From Victivallales bacterium (lineage in GTDB: Bacteria; Verrucomicrobiota; Lentisphaeria; Oligosphaerales; Lenti-02), in contig JABGQJ010000514.1 of assembly GCA_018648945.1 (NCBI GenBank), positions 1-5,767 of the forward strand: a stretch of 5,767 nucleotides of DNA. The letters run 5' to 3'. The notes under the pieces are model-generated. The model had not been told where the DNA came from, did not search any database, and saw nothing but the letters and a program-made list of their open reading frames with translations. The position numbers were made by a program, and so were the translations under genes. Below are positions 1 to 5,767 of the stretch, piece by piece (position 1 is the first letter of the stretch; each line of letters starts with the position of its first letter).

Positions 1-170
1 GTCGTCGTCTCCGGGCGTTCTGGTGTGGAAGGAACCGGCCAATCCTATACACGCAGGACGGCAAACTGCAAGCGGTTCAGGGGCGATCTTGCAGCAGTCT
101 CCAGGAGCCGCCGAGGGCAGGGAGAAGCCGGGAATGACGCACACATCAGCCCATCATCGCGTCGTCGGGT
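1..170. other. Unassigned tail downstream of the deacetylase gene
   Basis: This stretch follows the stop of the PIG-L-type gene. I see no convincing gene in it. On the plus strand one frame entering from the left edge stays open to a TGA at 135-137, and the peptide it would give is not recognisable. On the minus strand a 34-codon frame with an ATG near 147 also has no recognisable product. A short GACGC/GCGTC pair around 136-165 leaves an 18-nt loop and is not followed by a T-run, so it is not a credible terminator. The end of a gene coming from the left cannot be excluded. Confidence 0.4.
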
Positions 171-974
171 CTACACCTCGTCCAACCAGCGCTCGTACTC
201 CTGGTCGATGACGCAGAGCTCGCCCAGCGCCTCGCTGAGGGGATCGACCTCGGTGGCGCTGTAGCCGAGGTGGCTATGCCGCCGCCAGCCTTCGGCAGAC
301 TCGAAGCAACCGGATACCGCCCCCACTTGCCGGCCGAAGTCGGCCATGACATCCAGGTAGGCATCCATGCCCTGGCTCACATCGAGCCATTCCTTCTGGC
401 TTTTGTGGCAGGCAAGCATTTCGCGCTTCTCGGGGACGGTCTCGCCGATGTCCACATACTGCCCGGCCCGCAACCGTTTGCGCAGGGGCCCGCGCAAGCC
501 GTGCGGCATCGCGTGGTAGATGGTGACATCATCGGTGATCGGGGTGCGGGTGGGCACGGAGTAGTAGTTGCGCATGCCCCTGGAGAACGCAGCCGTGCAG
601 GCCACGCGGCTGGCGTTCTGGTGCTCCTCCATGTAGTCCACCGGGGACTGGGTGAGGATGATGCTCGGTGCCACTTCGCGGATCACGGCCAGGACTTGGC
701 GGATCTGCTCGTTGCAGTGGTACACCTCGAGATCGTTGACGATGGGCGGATGCCAGGTGAAATCCACCAGGTTGCAGGCGGCGTGCGCCTCGGCGGCGCG
801 CTTGGCGATGATCGTGTCCTCCGGGTCCACGGCCGTGCCGCAGGATCCGTTGGCGATGTTCATGTAGTGCACATCCCAGCCCAGGTCACGCAGGCGGAAC
901 AGGGTGCCAGCCATGGTCATCTCGATGTCGTCGGGATGCGCCGCGACCGCCAGGACGGTGGGTTTCGCACTCAT
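171..974 (-). CDS. PIG-L/LmbE-family zinc-dependent N-deacetylase
   Basis: The product is 267 residues, a normal length for PIG-L/LmbE deacetylases, zinc enzymes that remove acetyl from N-acetylglucosamine-type sugars and conjugates. The N-terminal strand ends in the family signature AAHPDDIE: H13 and D16 are the expected zinc ligands and D15 the expected catalytic base. The second signature is at 111-121 (PVDYMEEHQNA). There H118 fits the third zinc ligand, while the histidine usual in the classic DxHxDH form is Met115. H154 and H158 (YHAMPHG) could supply a further active-site group. No signal peptide or membrane segment is visible, so a cytoplasmic enzyme is likely. The ATG lies one base after the stop of the NagB-like gene (TAG-G-ATG), with a GGAG at 985-988 inside that gene's end, so the two are probably translationally coupled. 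The neighbour suggests a GlcNAc-type substrate, but the sequence does not fix it. Confidence 0.93.
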   Translation of the reverse strand: MSAKPTVLAVAAHPDDIEMTMAGTLFRLRDLGWDVHYMNIANGSCGTAVDPEDTIIAKRAAEAHAACNLVDFTWHPPIVNDLEVYHCNEQIRQVLAVIREVAPSIILTQSPVDYMEEHQNASRVACTAAFSRGMRNYYSVPTRTPITDDVTIYHAMPHGLRGPLRKRLRAGQYVDIGETVPEKREMLACHKSQKEWLDVSQGMDAYLDVMADFGRQVGAVSGCFESAEGWRRHSHLGYSATEVDPLSEALGELCVIDQEYERWLDEV

Positions 975-975
975 C

Positions 976-1905
976 CTAGTGCATCTCCACTTCGCAGGGG
1001 CCGATGCCCGGACGGAAGAAGTTGAACTGCACGTTCGGGTGGTCGGCGAGCAGGCTCATGGGCACGGCGGAGTCCGCCAGGCCCTTGCTGATCATGAAAC
1101 TGGTCAACCGCATGCCGAAGGCGTTGTCGTGGCAGCCGGCCTGCCAGATGGAGACCTTCTCGGACTTCCAGGTCTCCTTGGGACCCACCGTGACGGCCTG
1201 GGTCGGGACCATGGAGATATTGCCGCCGCCGGAGGTGCGTGCGTTCTGCATGACGGTCATGGGATGCAGATCCACCACACGGGTGCCGAGTTGACGGTAT
1301 TGCTCGGGCGTCGGCGGCACGTCGGCGTACTCGCCTTCGCGCTTCAGCGGATCGTTGAAGGCCCAGTGCTTCACATCGCCCTGGCCGCCCTGCATGAGCT
1401 TGCAGGTCACCTGGTCGTAGCTGTCGCTGTAGCCCTGCAAGTCGATGGGGAAATGCAGGTTCTCCATGGGCATGCGCAGCTCCGGACGGATCTTGTTGAA
1501 GCACATCTCCAGATCGCACTTGGCGAAGGACAGGGGATGGTCCATGCCCACGGACTTGCCATCCTCGACCCATTCGTCCATGCCCCAGAAGTGGGCGTCG
1601 AGTTTGGCCAGATCCATATCCATGGCGTTGACGATCTGGGCGACCAGCGGCAACTGCTCGGTGGGACCGATCGGGCCGCAGATGCCACAGGGATTGTCTG
1701 GCGTGGACTGCTTCCAGGCCTCGATGTACTCCAGCGCCTCGGCCAGATAGAAGGACTCGATGGTGTCGTACATGACCACCTTGAAGCCGGGTCGGGAAAG
1801 CTGCGCGATATCCTCGACGCTGAGACTGGCGGCATCTTGGACGAGTTCATCGCTGATGGTGGTGTAGTCCCACCAGCCGGGGGCGACAACGCTGAGCTTG
1901 CGCAT
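976..1905 (-). CDS. NagB-like glucosamine-6-phosphate isomerase/deaminase family protein
   Basis: The product is 309 residues, somewhat longer than typical NagB (about 266). The order of motifs follows the NagB/6-phosphogluconolactonase fold: a phosphate-loop-like CGPIGPTEQ at 73-83, then FWGMDEWV at 106-113 matching the NMDEYV motif (D110 for the catalytic Asp72 of E. coli NagB), H123-P124, an ENLHFP stretch at 148-153, [14 protein letters not shown] at 173-186 matching GxGxDGHIAFNEP, and a C-terminal [13 protein letters not shown] like the PaSxLQxHPNV motif. H180 fits the ring-opening histidine. The residue matching Glu148 is Asp185, and one residue is inserted between D177 and H180. The usual GxxKA element is replaced around 257-266 ([10 protein letters not shown]). 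These differences argue for a related but distinct amino-sugar or sugar-phosphate substrate. The ATG is well supported by GGAGGA seven bases upstream. No export signal is seen. Confidence 0.88.
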   Translation of the reverse strand: MRKLSVVAPGWWDYTTISDELVQDAASLSVEDIAQLSRPGFKVVMYDTIESFYLAEALEYIEAWKQSTPDNPCGICGPIGPTEQLPLVAQIVNAMDMDLAKLDAHFWGMDEWVEDGKSVGMDHPLSFAKCDLEMCFNKIRPELRMPMENLHFPIDLQGYSDSYDQVTCKLMQGGQGDVKHWAFNDPLKREGEYADVPPTPEQYRQLGTRVVDLHPMTVMQNARTSGGGNISMVPTQAVTVGPKETWKSEKVSIWQAGCHDNAFGMRLTSFMISKGLADSAVPMSLLADHPNVQFNFFRPGIGPCEVEMH

Positions 1906-1912
1906 GGGAGAG

Positions 1913-1918
1913 TCCTCC
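1913..1918 (-). promoter_or_regulatory. Shine-Dalgarno site of the NagB-like gene
   Basis: On the minus strand GGAGGA sits seven bases before the ATG at 1905. It is the strongest ribosome binding site in the window. It fixes this start and suggests this gene is translated independently of the upstream genes. Confidence 0.8.
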
Positions 1919-1953
1919 AGAGGAGAATAGTGGTTTTTAAAACACTCCAGAAC

Positions 1954-1969
1954 GGTCCCGAAGGGGACC
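1954..1969 (-). other. Short perfect hairpin in the intergenic gap
   Basis: On the minus strand GGTCCC, a CTTC loop and GGGACC form a perfect six-base-pair GC-rich stem 17 nt short of the URO-D-side half of the gap's midpoint and between two genes. The nearest T-run (TGTTTT) begins about ten bases downstream rather than directly after the stem. It is therefore at best a weak terminator, and a processing or mRNA-stabilising stem is equally possible. Confidence 0.4.
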
Positions 1970-2052
1970 AGCGCCTACCTTAGCCAAACGGCCAGACGGA
2001 TGCAACCGCGCTGACCGAGGATTGGCGGGAACCTGCGTGCGGTACACGGCGG

Positions 2053-3036
2053 CTACCACCGGGGGCCGGCGGGGCATTCCTGGCGGCAGGCGTCGATGGC
2101 GGTCTCCATGTTGATGGGGGGCGTGAGGCGGCCGGGGTAGATCTGCACGGCCATGGCACCGGAACCGGCCAGGACCTTGATGCGTTCGCGGAGCTGGTGG
2201 GGAGACAGAAGGGCCAGTTCGTGGGGGGTGAGCTGAACCCAGAAGTTGCGCCCCATGACCTCGCGCATGTCCGCAAAGGAGAGCTTCTCGTGGGCGGCCC
2301 CGTGGAACTCGTCGAAGCCGAGATCGTCGCGGATGATGCGCATGTGCTCCACGTTCAGCAGCTCGCTGTGCATGTAGATGCGGGACGAGCCCTCGTAGAC
2401 GCGGCGGTAGCAGGGCATGACGAACTCGCGGAACATGCTGGGCGAGAGCAGGCCACCGAAGTCGTCTCCGACGCTGCCGCCGACGGGGATGCCGGTGACG
2501 TCGCGGCACCAGTCACGGACCGCGAAATGAGCGTCGGTGACCCGCTCCAGCAGGCGGTGCGCCGCCTCGGGTGCCTCGAACAACCAGGTGAGGAACGCGT
2601 TGCCGGTGAGGTCGCAGACATCGGTGACGGTGGAAGCGGCGCCGGGGCCGAGGCCGGTCTTGATCCCCTGGCTGTTGTAGTATTCCCAGGCCTTGCGCTT
2701 GGCGGCAAAGGCGGGGCAGTCGGCGGGGGCCAGCATGGGCATGGCATCCACGTCCTGCCAGTCCGTCAGCGGGTTGGATGCGGGATCGGTCCAGGGCACC
2801 TCATCGTCGTCCGAGAAGACGGTGCGCATGCCGAAGAGCGTGGTCACGCGAGCTGCTGGTACATCCAGAGACGTGTGTACGAACCGGCCTACGCCCCAGC
2901 GTCGTTCCGCCTCTTCCCGAGCCTTGAGCTGGGTGGCGAGCATGGTCTCGGGGGTGCTGTAGTAGTGCCGGAAGGTCACCCCGGCCAAGTCGGTGGTGCT
3001 GATGTTGAGGAAGGCGATATGCCACTGGGGATCCAT
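2053..3036 (-). CDS. URO-D-fold protein (uroporphyrinogen decarboxylase-like), function unknown
   Basis: The product is 327 residues, close to the usual 330-360 of the URO-D/MtaA superfamily. Matching elements in order are YYSTPETMLATQLKAREE (25-42), a GPGAASTVTDVCDLTG strand-turn (130-145), VGDDFGGLLSPSMFREFVMP (189-208), IYMHSELLNVEHMRIIRD (220-237), FDEFHGAAHEK (241-251), and a last barrel segment with LTPHELALLSPHQLRERI (269-286). The N-terminal Arg-rich motif of haem-pathway UroD is absent. The HxCG motif of the zinc methyltransferases MtaA/CmuA is replaced by HSEL (H223, E225). The protein is therefore probably neither, and its substrate is unknown. The frame stays open upstream to about 3363 inside the propeller gene, but protein-like sequence starts at the ATG at 3036. 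GGGAG lies nine bases before it, and the gap to the upstream stop is 16 nt. Likely cytoplasmic and co-transcribed with the propeller gene. Confidence 0.85.
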   Translation of the reverse strand: MDPQWHIAFLNISTTDLAGVTFRHYYSTPETMLATQLKAREEAERRWGVGRFVHTSLDVPAARVTTLFGMRTVFSDDDEVPWTDPASNPLTDWQDVDAMPMLAPADCPAFAAKRKAWEYYNSQGIKTGLGPGAASTVTDVCDLTGNAFLTWLFEAPEAAHRLLERVTDAHFAVRDWCRDVTGIPVGGSVGDDFGGLLSPSMFREFVMPCYRRVYEGSSRIYMHSELLNVEHMRIIRDDLGFDEFHGAAHEKLSFADMREVMGRNFWVQLTPHELALLSPHQLRERIKVLAGSGAMAVQIYPGRLTPPINMETAIDACRQECPAGPRW

Positions 3037-3045
3037 CGTGATATG

Positions 3046-3050
3046 CTCCC
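3046..3050 (-). promoter_or_regulatory. Shine-Dalgarno site deciding the URO-D-like start
   Basis: On the minus strand GGGAG lies nine bases before the ATG at 3036, within the 16-nt gap after the propeller gene. It supports this start over the in-frame codons further upstream, which would overlap the propeller gene by hundreds of bases. Confidence 0.65.
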
Positions 3051-3052
3051 AA

Positions 3053-4348
3053 TCAGGTAAGCCGGTCGATGACGGACGCCATGTCGGCGAGGTAGACGCG
3101 GCGGGTATCGTCGGGACAGGCGTTGAAGAGGATGTAGCGCCAGGAGCGATCCCAGGCGGGGTGGGGATCCAGGCGCATGGAGACGTGCTCTTTCTGGACG
3201 GGGGTCTCGCTGCGGATGCGCGCGAGCAGCGACTCCTGGCCGGAGGGCAACTCCACAAGGCGGAGCGGGGTGGTGCCGTCGCCAAAGGCAAAGGACTCGA
3301 AGACGTAGGTATCGGTGACCAGGAAGGCTTCGCTGGGATGGATGGTGGGGTGCCCGGAGCCACCAGGGGATTCGAAGATCTTGTGCAGGTTGGTGCCGTC
3401 GCGGTTCACCTCCATGAAGCGCATCCCGGTGCGCTCGACGTTCAGATTCATGGAGAGGCGGGTGCCGTCGGGGTACCAGTTGATATGGTGGCCCCCCTTC
3501 TCCCATTGGTTGGCGTCCACCGCGTTGTACAACTCGCTGCCATCGGGGAGCATGGTGAACACGTCGAACCTGACCGCGCGCTGGTGCAGCGTGTTGAAGC
3601 GCGTCTCCATGCCGCGCGGGAAGCGGCGGAGACTGAAGAGAATGCGCTCGCCGTCGGGGCTCCATTTACAGTGGAAGAAGTAGTTCTCCCAATTGTCATA
3701 CTCGGCCAGGTCATCAGCGGGGGCGGTGCGTTCCACCGCTTCGCGGATGGAGATGAGCATGCGGCATTCACCAGTCTCGGTGTTGGCCAGCCAGAGGCCG
3801 TCCTCGTCGCTGAGTCCGAGATTGGTGGGAACGTGCTCGTCGGGGACCACGACGCCGTAGCCGTTCTGGGTGCGGCGCATGGCCCGGGGGTTGGTGCAAA
3901 GCACCTGGCGCCCGTCGGGCGAGGCCTGGTAGATGCCCCGACCGAAGCGGAAGACCTTGCCCGTGGGCCAGTGGAGGCGCACGCAGTGGACGCCCCAGGT
4001 GGTCGTGTCCACATCGTTGTAGAGGAGGGTCTCGTCGTCCTTGCCCCAGTTCAGGTTCGCTCCCATTTGACCTTCGAAGCCGCGGGTGTGGGCGACCACG
4101 CGTTCCTCGCCGGTGGCGAGATCGACCACGACCACTGCCGCCTCTTCGCCGGGCATGGGAGGGCGCTCCTCCTGCAACAGGCGAATGCAGCCCAGATATC
4201 GCCCGGAGGGGCTAAGGGGACTGGTGTCGAAAAAGCGGTGCAGGCAGCCGCCCTGGCCGGGCGTCAAACACCAGATCGGCACGGCGGGATCATGTTCGGT
4301 GTAGCGGGGGAAATGCTGGTCAAGACCGGCGCGGATGGCTGCGTCCAT
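3053..4348 (-). CDS. Seven-bladed beta-propeller protein, oligogalacturonate lyase-like
   Basis: The product is 431 residues. Seven evenly spread blade motifs of the SPDG-x-x-LxF type are visible: at 44-53 (SPSGRYLGCI), 100-110 (NWGKDDETLLY), 142-151 (ASPDGRQVLC), 228-238 (KWSPDGERILF), 290-301 (NWYPDGTRLSMN), 335-345 (TIHPSEAFLVT) and 396-408 (HPAWDRSWRYILF). This matches the TolB/WD40-like propeller of oligogalacturonate lyases (family PL22), cytoplasmic enzymes that cleave unsaturated oligogalacturonides with a metal ion. GGSGHPTIHP (329-338) and LDPHPAW (393-399) resemble conserved stretches of that group. H226, H287/H288, H333 and H396 are candidate metal or catalytic residues. The QxxHxH metal motif recalled from Yersinia OGL appears here as MRLDPH, keeping only the last histidine. 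No signal peptide is seen. The start has AGGA six bases upstream. A non-catalytic or differently specific propeller remains possible. Confidence 0.78.
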   Translation of the reverse strand: MDAAIRAGLDQHFPRYTEHDPAVPIWCLTPGQGGCLHRFFDTSPLSPSGRYLGCIRLLQEERPPMPGEEAAVVVVDLATGEERVVAHTRGFEGQMGANLNWGKDDETLLYNDVDTTTWGVHCVRLHWPTGKVFRFGRGIYQASPDGRQVLCTNPRAMRRTQNGYGVVVPDEHVPTNLGLSDEDGLWLANTETGECRMLISIREAVERTAPADDLAEYDNWENYFFHCKWSPDGERILFSLRRFPRGMETRFNTLHQRAVRFDVFTMLPDGSELYNAVDANQWEKGGHHINWYPDGTRLSMNLNVERTGMRFMEVNRDGTNLHKIFESPGGSGHPTIHPSEAFLVTDTYVFESFAFGDGTTPLRLVELPSGQESLLARIRSETPVQKEHVSMRLDPHPAWDRSWRYILFNACPDDTRRVYLADMASVIDRLT

Positions 4349-4354
4349 AGGAAG

Positions 4355-4358
4355 TCCT
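4355..4358 (-). promoter_or_regulatory. Shine-Dalgarno site of the propeller gene
   Basis: On the minus strand AGGA follows directly on the TAA stop of the beta-helix gene and lies six bases before the ATG at 4348. The whole spacer between the two genes is ten bases, which supports co-transcription. Confidence 0.6.
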
Positions 4359-5767
4359 TTAGCGGATGGGCAGTTCGCGCTTCACGGGCACGTTCTTCTT
4401 CTGCCATTCGTAGATGGAGGGAACGGGGGGCATGGGACGGGCGGGAGTGGCATCGCCGAGGGGCAGTAGGCGATTGCCACGATCAACCGCCAGCTTGCAG
4501 CTGCCTGCATACACGGCCTTCGCGCCATACACCGTGTTGTCGATCATCTCGCCACCGATGCAGTCGGGCGTGGCGAAGAGGACGGCGGGTGAACGCTGGT
4601 CCTTGATGACAAAGACATTGCCGCGCACCACATGGTCGAAGCTGGCGGTCTTGGCGAATACACCTCTGCCCTTCTCAACGATATAGCGGTTGTAGAGAAC
4701 CAGCCAGTTCTCGTTCATGCCGCCCATCCAGAGCCCATCCCGTTCGGAGATGGTGTCGCAATTGTAGAGCACATTGCGCGGGCCGTTGGGGCCGTGGGCC
4801 GTGTCCTCAGGCGGCGAGGCCCACATGCCGAAGCCGTAGCCGCCGTTCCCGCGCACGGAGTTGGTCACGCAATTCTCGAATAGGTTCTCGTGGGTCCAGC
4901 CCGAGTGCCATTGGACATCGCTGTTGTGGAAGACGCCGTTGCGGATCACCGTGCCGGCAGCCGCCCACTGGACAAGGGGGGCATGGCGGTAGTTGAAGCT
5001 CTCGACATCCTCCATCAGGCAATCCCATGAGTTCTGCCAGCCCACATAGGCAGTGCCGCCACCGCCCTTGAACCAGGCATCGTCGAAGATGCAGTCGCGG
5101 ATCTCGCACCATTTGCCGATCGTGGTGTGGATGGGGAAGCGGCCGGTCATCCTCACCTTCACGCCCCGTGCCCAGCAGTTCCAGGCGTAGCGAAACTCGA
5201 CGGTGTTGATCCAGAGATTCTCGGTCTGCTCGATCTCCAGATCCTCCACGCCGCACCACTCGATGGGGTTCATCTTGCGGACGCTGCTGCCATCGATCAC
5301 CGGAAACTCGATCCGCAGGGGTTGCTCGATGCGAACCCGGTTGCCCTGGACCTCCACGATGCGCACGGCGTACTGCCGGTAGTTCCCCCACTTGCAGGCA
5401 TTTTGCGTCAGCTCCTTCCAGCGTTTGGTCGCGGGCCCATCGATCAGGAGCTTGTCGCCCCGCGCCAGCCCTTCGACCGACTCCAGATCCAGCCAGAGAG
5501 CGCCGCGCGCGCCATCCTTGGCGAGCTTGAGCTTGGGGCCATGGTATGCGCCCGTGAAAAGCAGGACGGCTCTGGGTTCGGGCGCGGCAGGACGCTTCAG
5601 GTCGGGATTGAGCTGCACGGTCTCGCGGAGGGTTCGTTTCTTGCCACCAGTGTATTCCGCTTCGGCACGCAGTTCGCATTTCCCGCTCGCCACGGCTTTG
5701 AACAGGGCTCCCATGGAGATCCCCATACGGAAGCTGTTTCCCGAGTGCGCGCTCCGCTTCCAGTTGA
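4359..5767 (-). CDS. Right-handed parallel beta-helix protein, 5' end outside window
   Basis: The C-terminal 469 codons are in the window. The first in-frame ATG is at 5726, but the frame is open to the window edge, the residues before that ATG (ending SAHSGNSFR) read as protein, and no good ribosome binding site precedes it. The true start is probably upstream, and any signal peptide is out of view. Counting from that ATG, residues 1-50 look like the end of a beta-sandwich domain, 75-150 form a strand-rich lead-in (DLESVEGLARGDKLLI), and 155-420 are short repeating turns typical of pectate-lyase-like beta-helices: VEDLEIEQTENLWI, CEIRDCIFDDAWF, CLMEDVESFNY, NLFENCVTNS, NVLYNCDTISERDG, VVRGNVFVI and MIDNTVYG. 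The core is unusually rich in Trp, Cys, His and Asn (GGGGTAYVGW 221-230, QWHSGWTHENLFENC 272-286). The family includes glycan lyases and hydrolases, but no catalytic set is assigned. Its stop is ten bases before the propeller gene. Confidence 0.85.
   Translation of the reverse strand, partial: NWKRSAHSGNSFRMGISMGALFKAVASGKCELRAEAEYTGGKKRTLRETVQLNPDLKRPAAPEPRAVLLFTGAYHGPKLKLAKDGARGALWLDLESVEGLARGDKLLIDGPATKRWKELTQNACKWGNYRQYAVRIVEVQGNRVRIEQPLRIEFPVIDGSSVRKMNPIEWCGVEDLEIEQTENLWINTVEFRYAWNCWARGVKVRMTGRFPIHTTIGKWCEIRDCIFDDAWFKGGGGTAYVGWQNSWDCLMEDVESFNYRHAPLVQWAAAGTVIRNGVFHNSDVQWHSGWTHENLFENCVTNSVRGNGGYGFGMWASPPEDTAHGPNGPRNVLYNCDTISERDGLWMGGMNENWLVLYNRYIVEKGRGVFAKTASFDHVVRGNVFVIKDQRSPAVLFATPDCIGGEMIDNTVYGAKAVYAGSCKLAVDRGNRLLPLGDATPARPMPPVPSIYEWQKKNVPVKRELPIR

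Larger units (their letters stand above)
1906..2052 (-). promoter_or_regulatory. 147-nt intergenic gap, candidate internal promoter/operator region
   Basis: This is the only sizeable gap between genes in the window. Read on the minus strand it contains, in order, a GC-rich stretch, a small hairpin (1954-1969), an AT-rich patch with the imperfect inverted repeat GTGGTTTTTAAAACAC (1930-1945, plus-strand reading, centred on TTTTAAAA), and then the ribosome binding site of the NagB-like gene. The AT patch stands out against GC-rich surroundings and could be a promoter or operator. No good -35/-10 pair is visible: TATTCT at 1924-1929 is too close to the start codon to leave room for the Shine-Dalgarno site in the transcript. 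The regulatory reading is an inference. Confidence 0.3.

Noticed and set aside
1..9. GTC trinucleotide repeat at the left edge
   Set aside because: Three copies are too few to mean anything in GC-rich DNA.
1924..1929. TATTCT as a -10 box for the NagB-like gene
   Set aside because: A start site about seven bases downstream would fall inside the GGAGGA ribosome binding site, and the sequence 17 bases upstream is a poor -35 match.
1954..1969. Intrinsic terminator after the URO-D-like gene
   Set aside because: The stem is only six base pairs and no T-run follows directly; the nearest is about ten bases away. Recorded as a hairpin instead.
904..1983. Plus-strand open frame of 359 codons opposite the NagB-like gene
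   Set aside because: It lies antisense to the NagB-like gene, has low-complexity His/Gly/Leu composition and no recognisable domain, and shows no ribosome binding site worth noting.
2053..3036. Haem-pathway uroporphyrinogen decarboxylase (hemE)
   Set aside because: The N-terminal Arg-containing signature of HemE is absent and the neighbours are carbohydrate genes, not porphyrin genes.
3037..3363. N-terminal extension of the URO-D-like gene to an ATG at 3363
   Set aside because: The extension overlaps the propeller gene by about 310 bases, its sequence is Pro/Ser/Ala-rich out-of-frame material, and a good ribosome binding site precedes the ATG at 3036.
2993..4606. Long open frame on the plus strand (537 codons) opposite the propeller gene
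   Set aside because: It is antisense to a well-supported protein and spans parts of three minus-strand genes. Its translation is rich in Gly, Val, Ala and His without any recognisable motif, as expected from the opposite strand of a GC-rich gene.

Overview
The window is GC-rich and compact. It holds five genes, all on the minus strand and read from right to left: a right-handed parallel beta-helix protein (5' end outside the window), a seven-bladed beta-propeller protein resembling oligogalacturonate lyase, a URO-D-fold protein, a divergent NagB-type aminosugar-phosphate isomerase/deaminase, and a PIG-L/LmbE-type zinc deacetylase. The spacings are 10, 16, 147 and 1 nt. The two right-hand junctions and the left-hand one look like a polycistronic unit. 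The 147-nt gap between the URO-D-like and NagB-like genes is the only place where a second promoter or a processing site would fit.

The organism cannot be named from the sequence. High GC, and a URO-D-like protein, a PIG-L deacetylase, a lyase-like propeller and a beta-helix protein side by side in a carbohydrate locus, recall Planctomycetota, Lentisphaerota, Armatimonadota or similar uncultured, polysaccharide-degrading bacteria. This is an inference from gene content, not a match to a known genome. No rRNA, tRNA, CRISPR array, insertion sequence or phage gene is visible.

Layout: 1-170 is a tail with no supported gene. 171-974 is the PIG-L deacetylase. 976-1905 is the NagB-like protein. 1906-2052 is a non-coding gap with a small hairpin and an AT-rich palindromic patch. 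2053-3036 is the URO-D-like protein. 3053-4348 is the beta-propeller. 4359-5767 is the beta-helix protein, open to the window edge.

Working model (inference): the beta-helix protein binds or cleaves an acidic or amino-sugar-containing glycan, the propeller processes the oligosaccharides, and the PIG-L and NagB-like pair removes an N-acetyl group and then converts the amino sugar (phosphate) to a ketose. The last two steps would parallel the archaeal route that uses a PIG-L-type deacetylase plus a GlcN-6-P deaminase instead of NagA. The URO-D-like protein has no obvious place in this scheme and lacks the motifs of both haem-pathway UroD and the zinc-dependent cobamide methyltransferases, so it is the least explained member.
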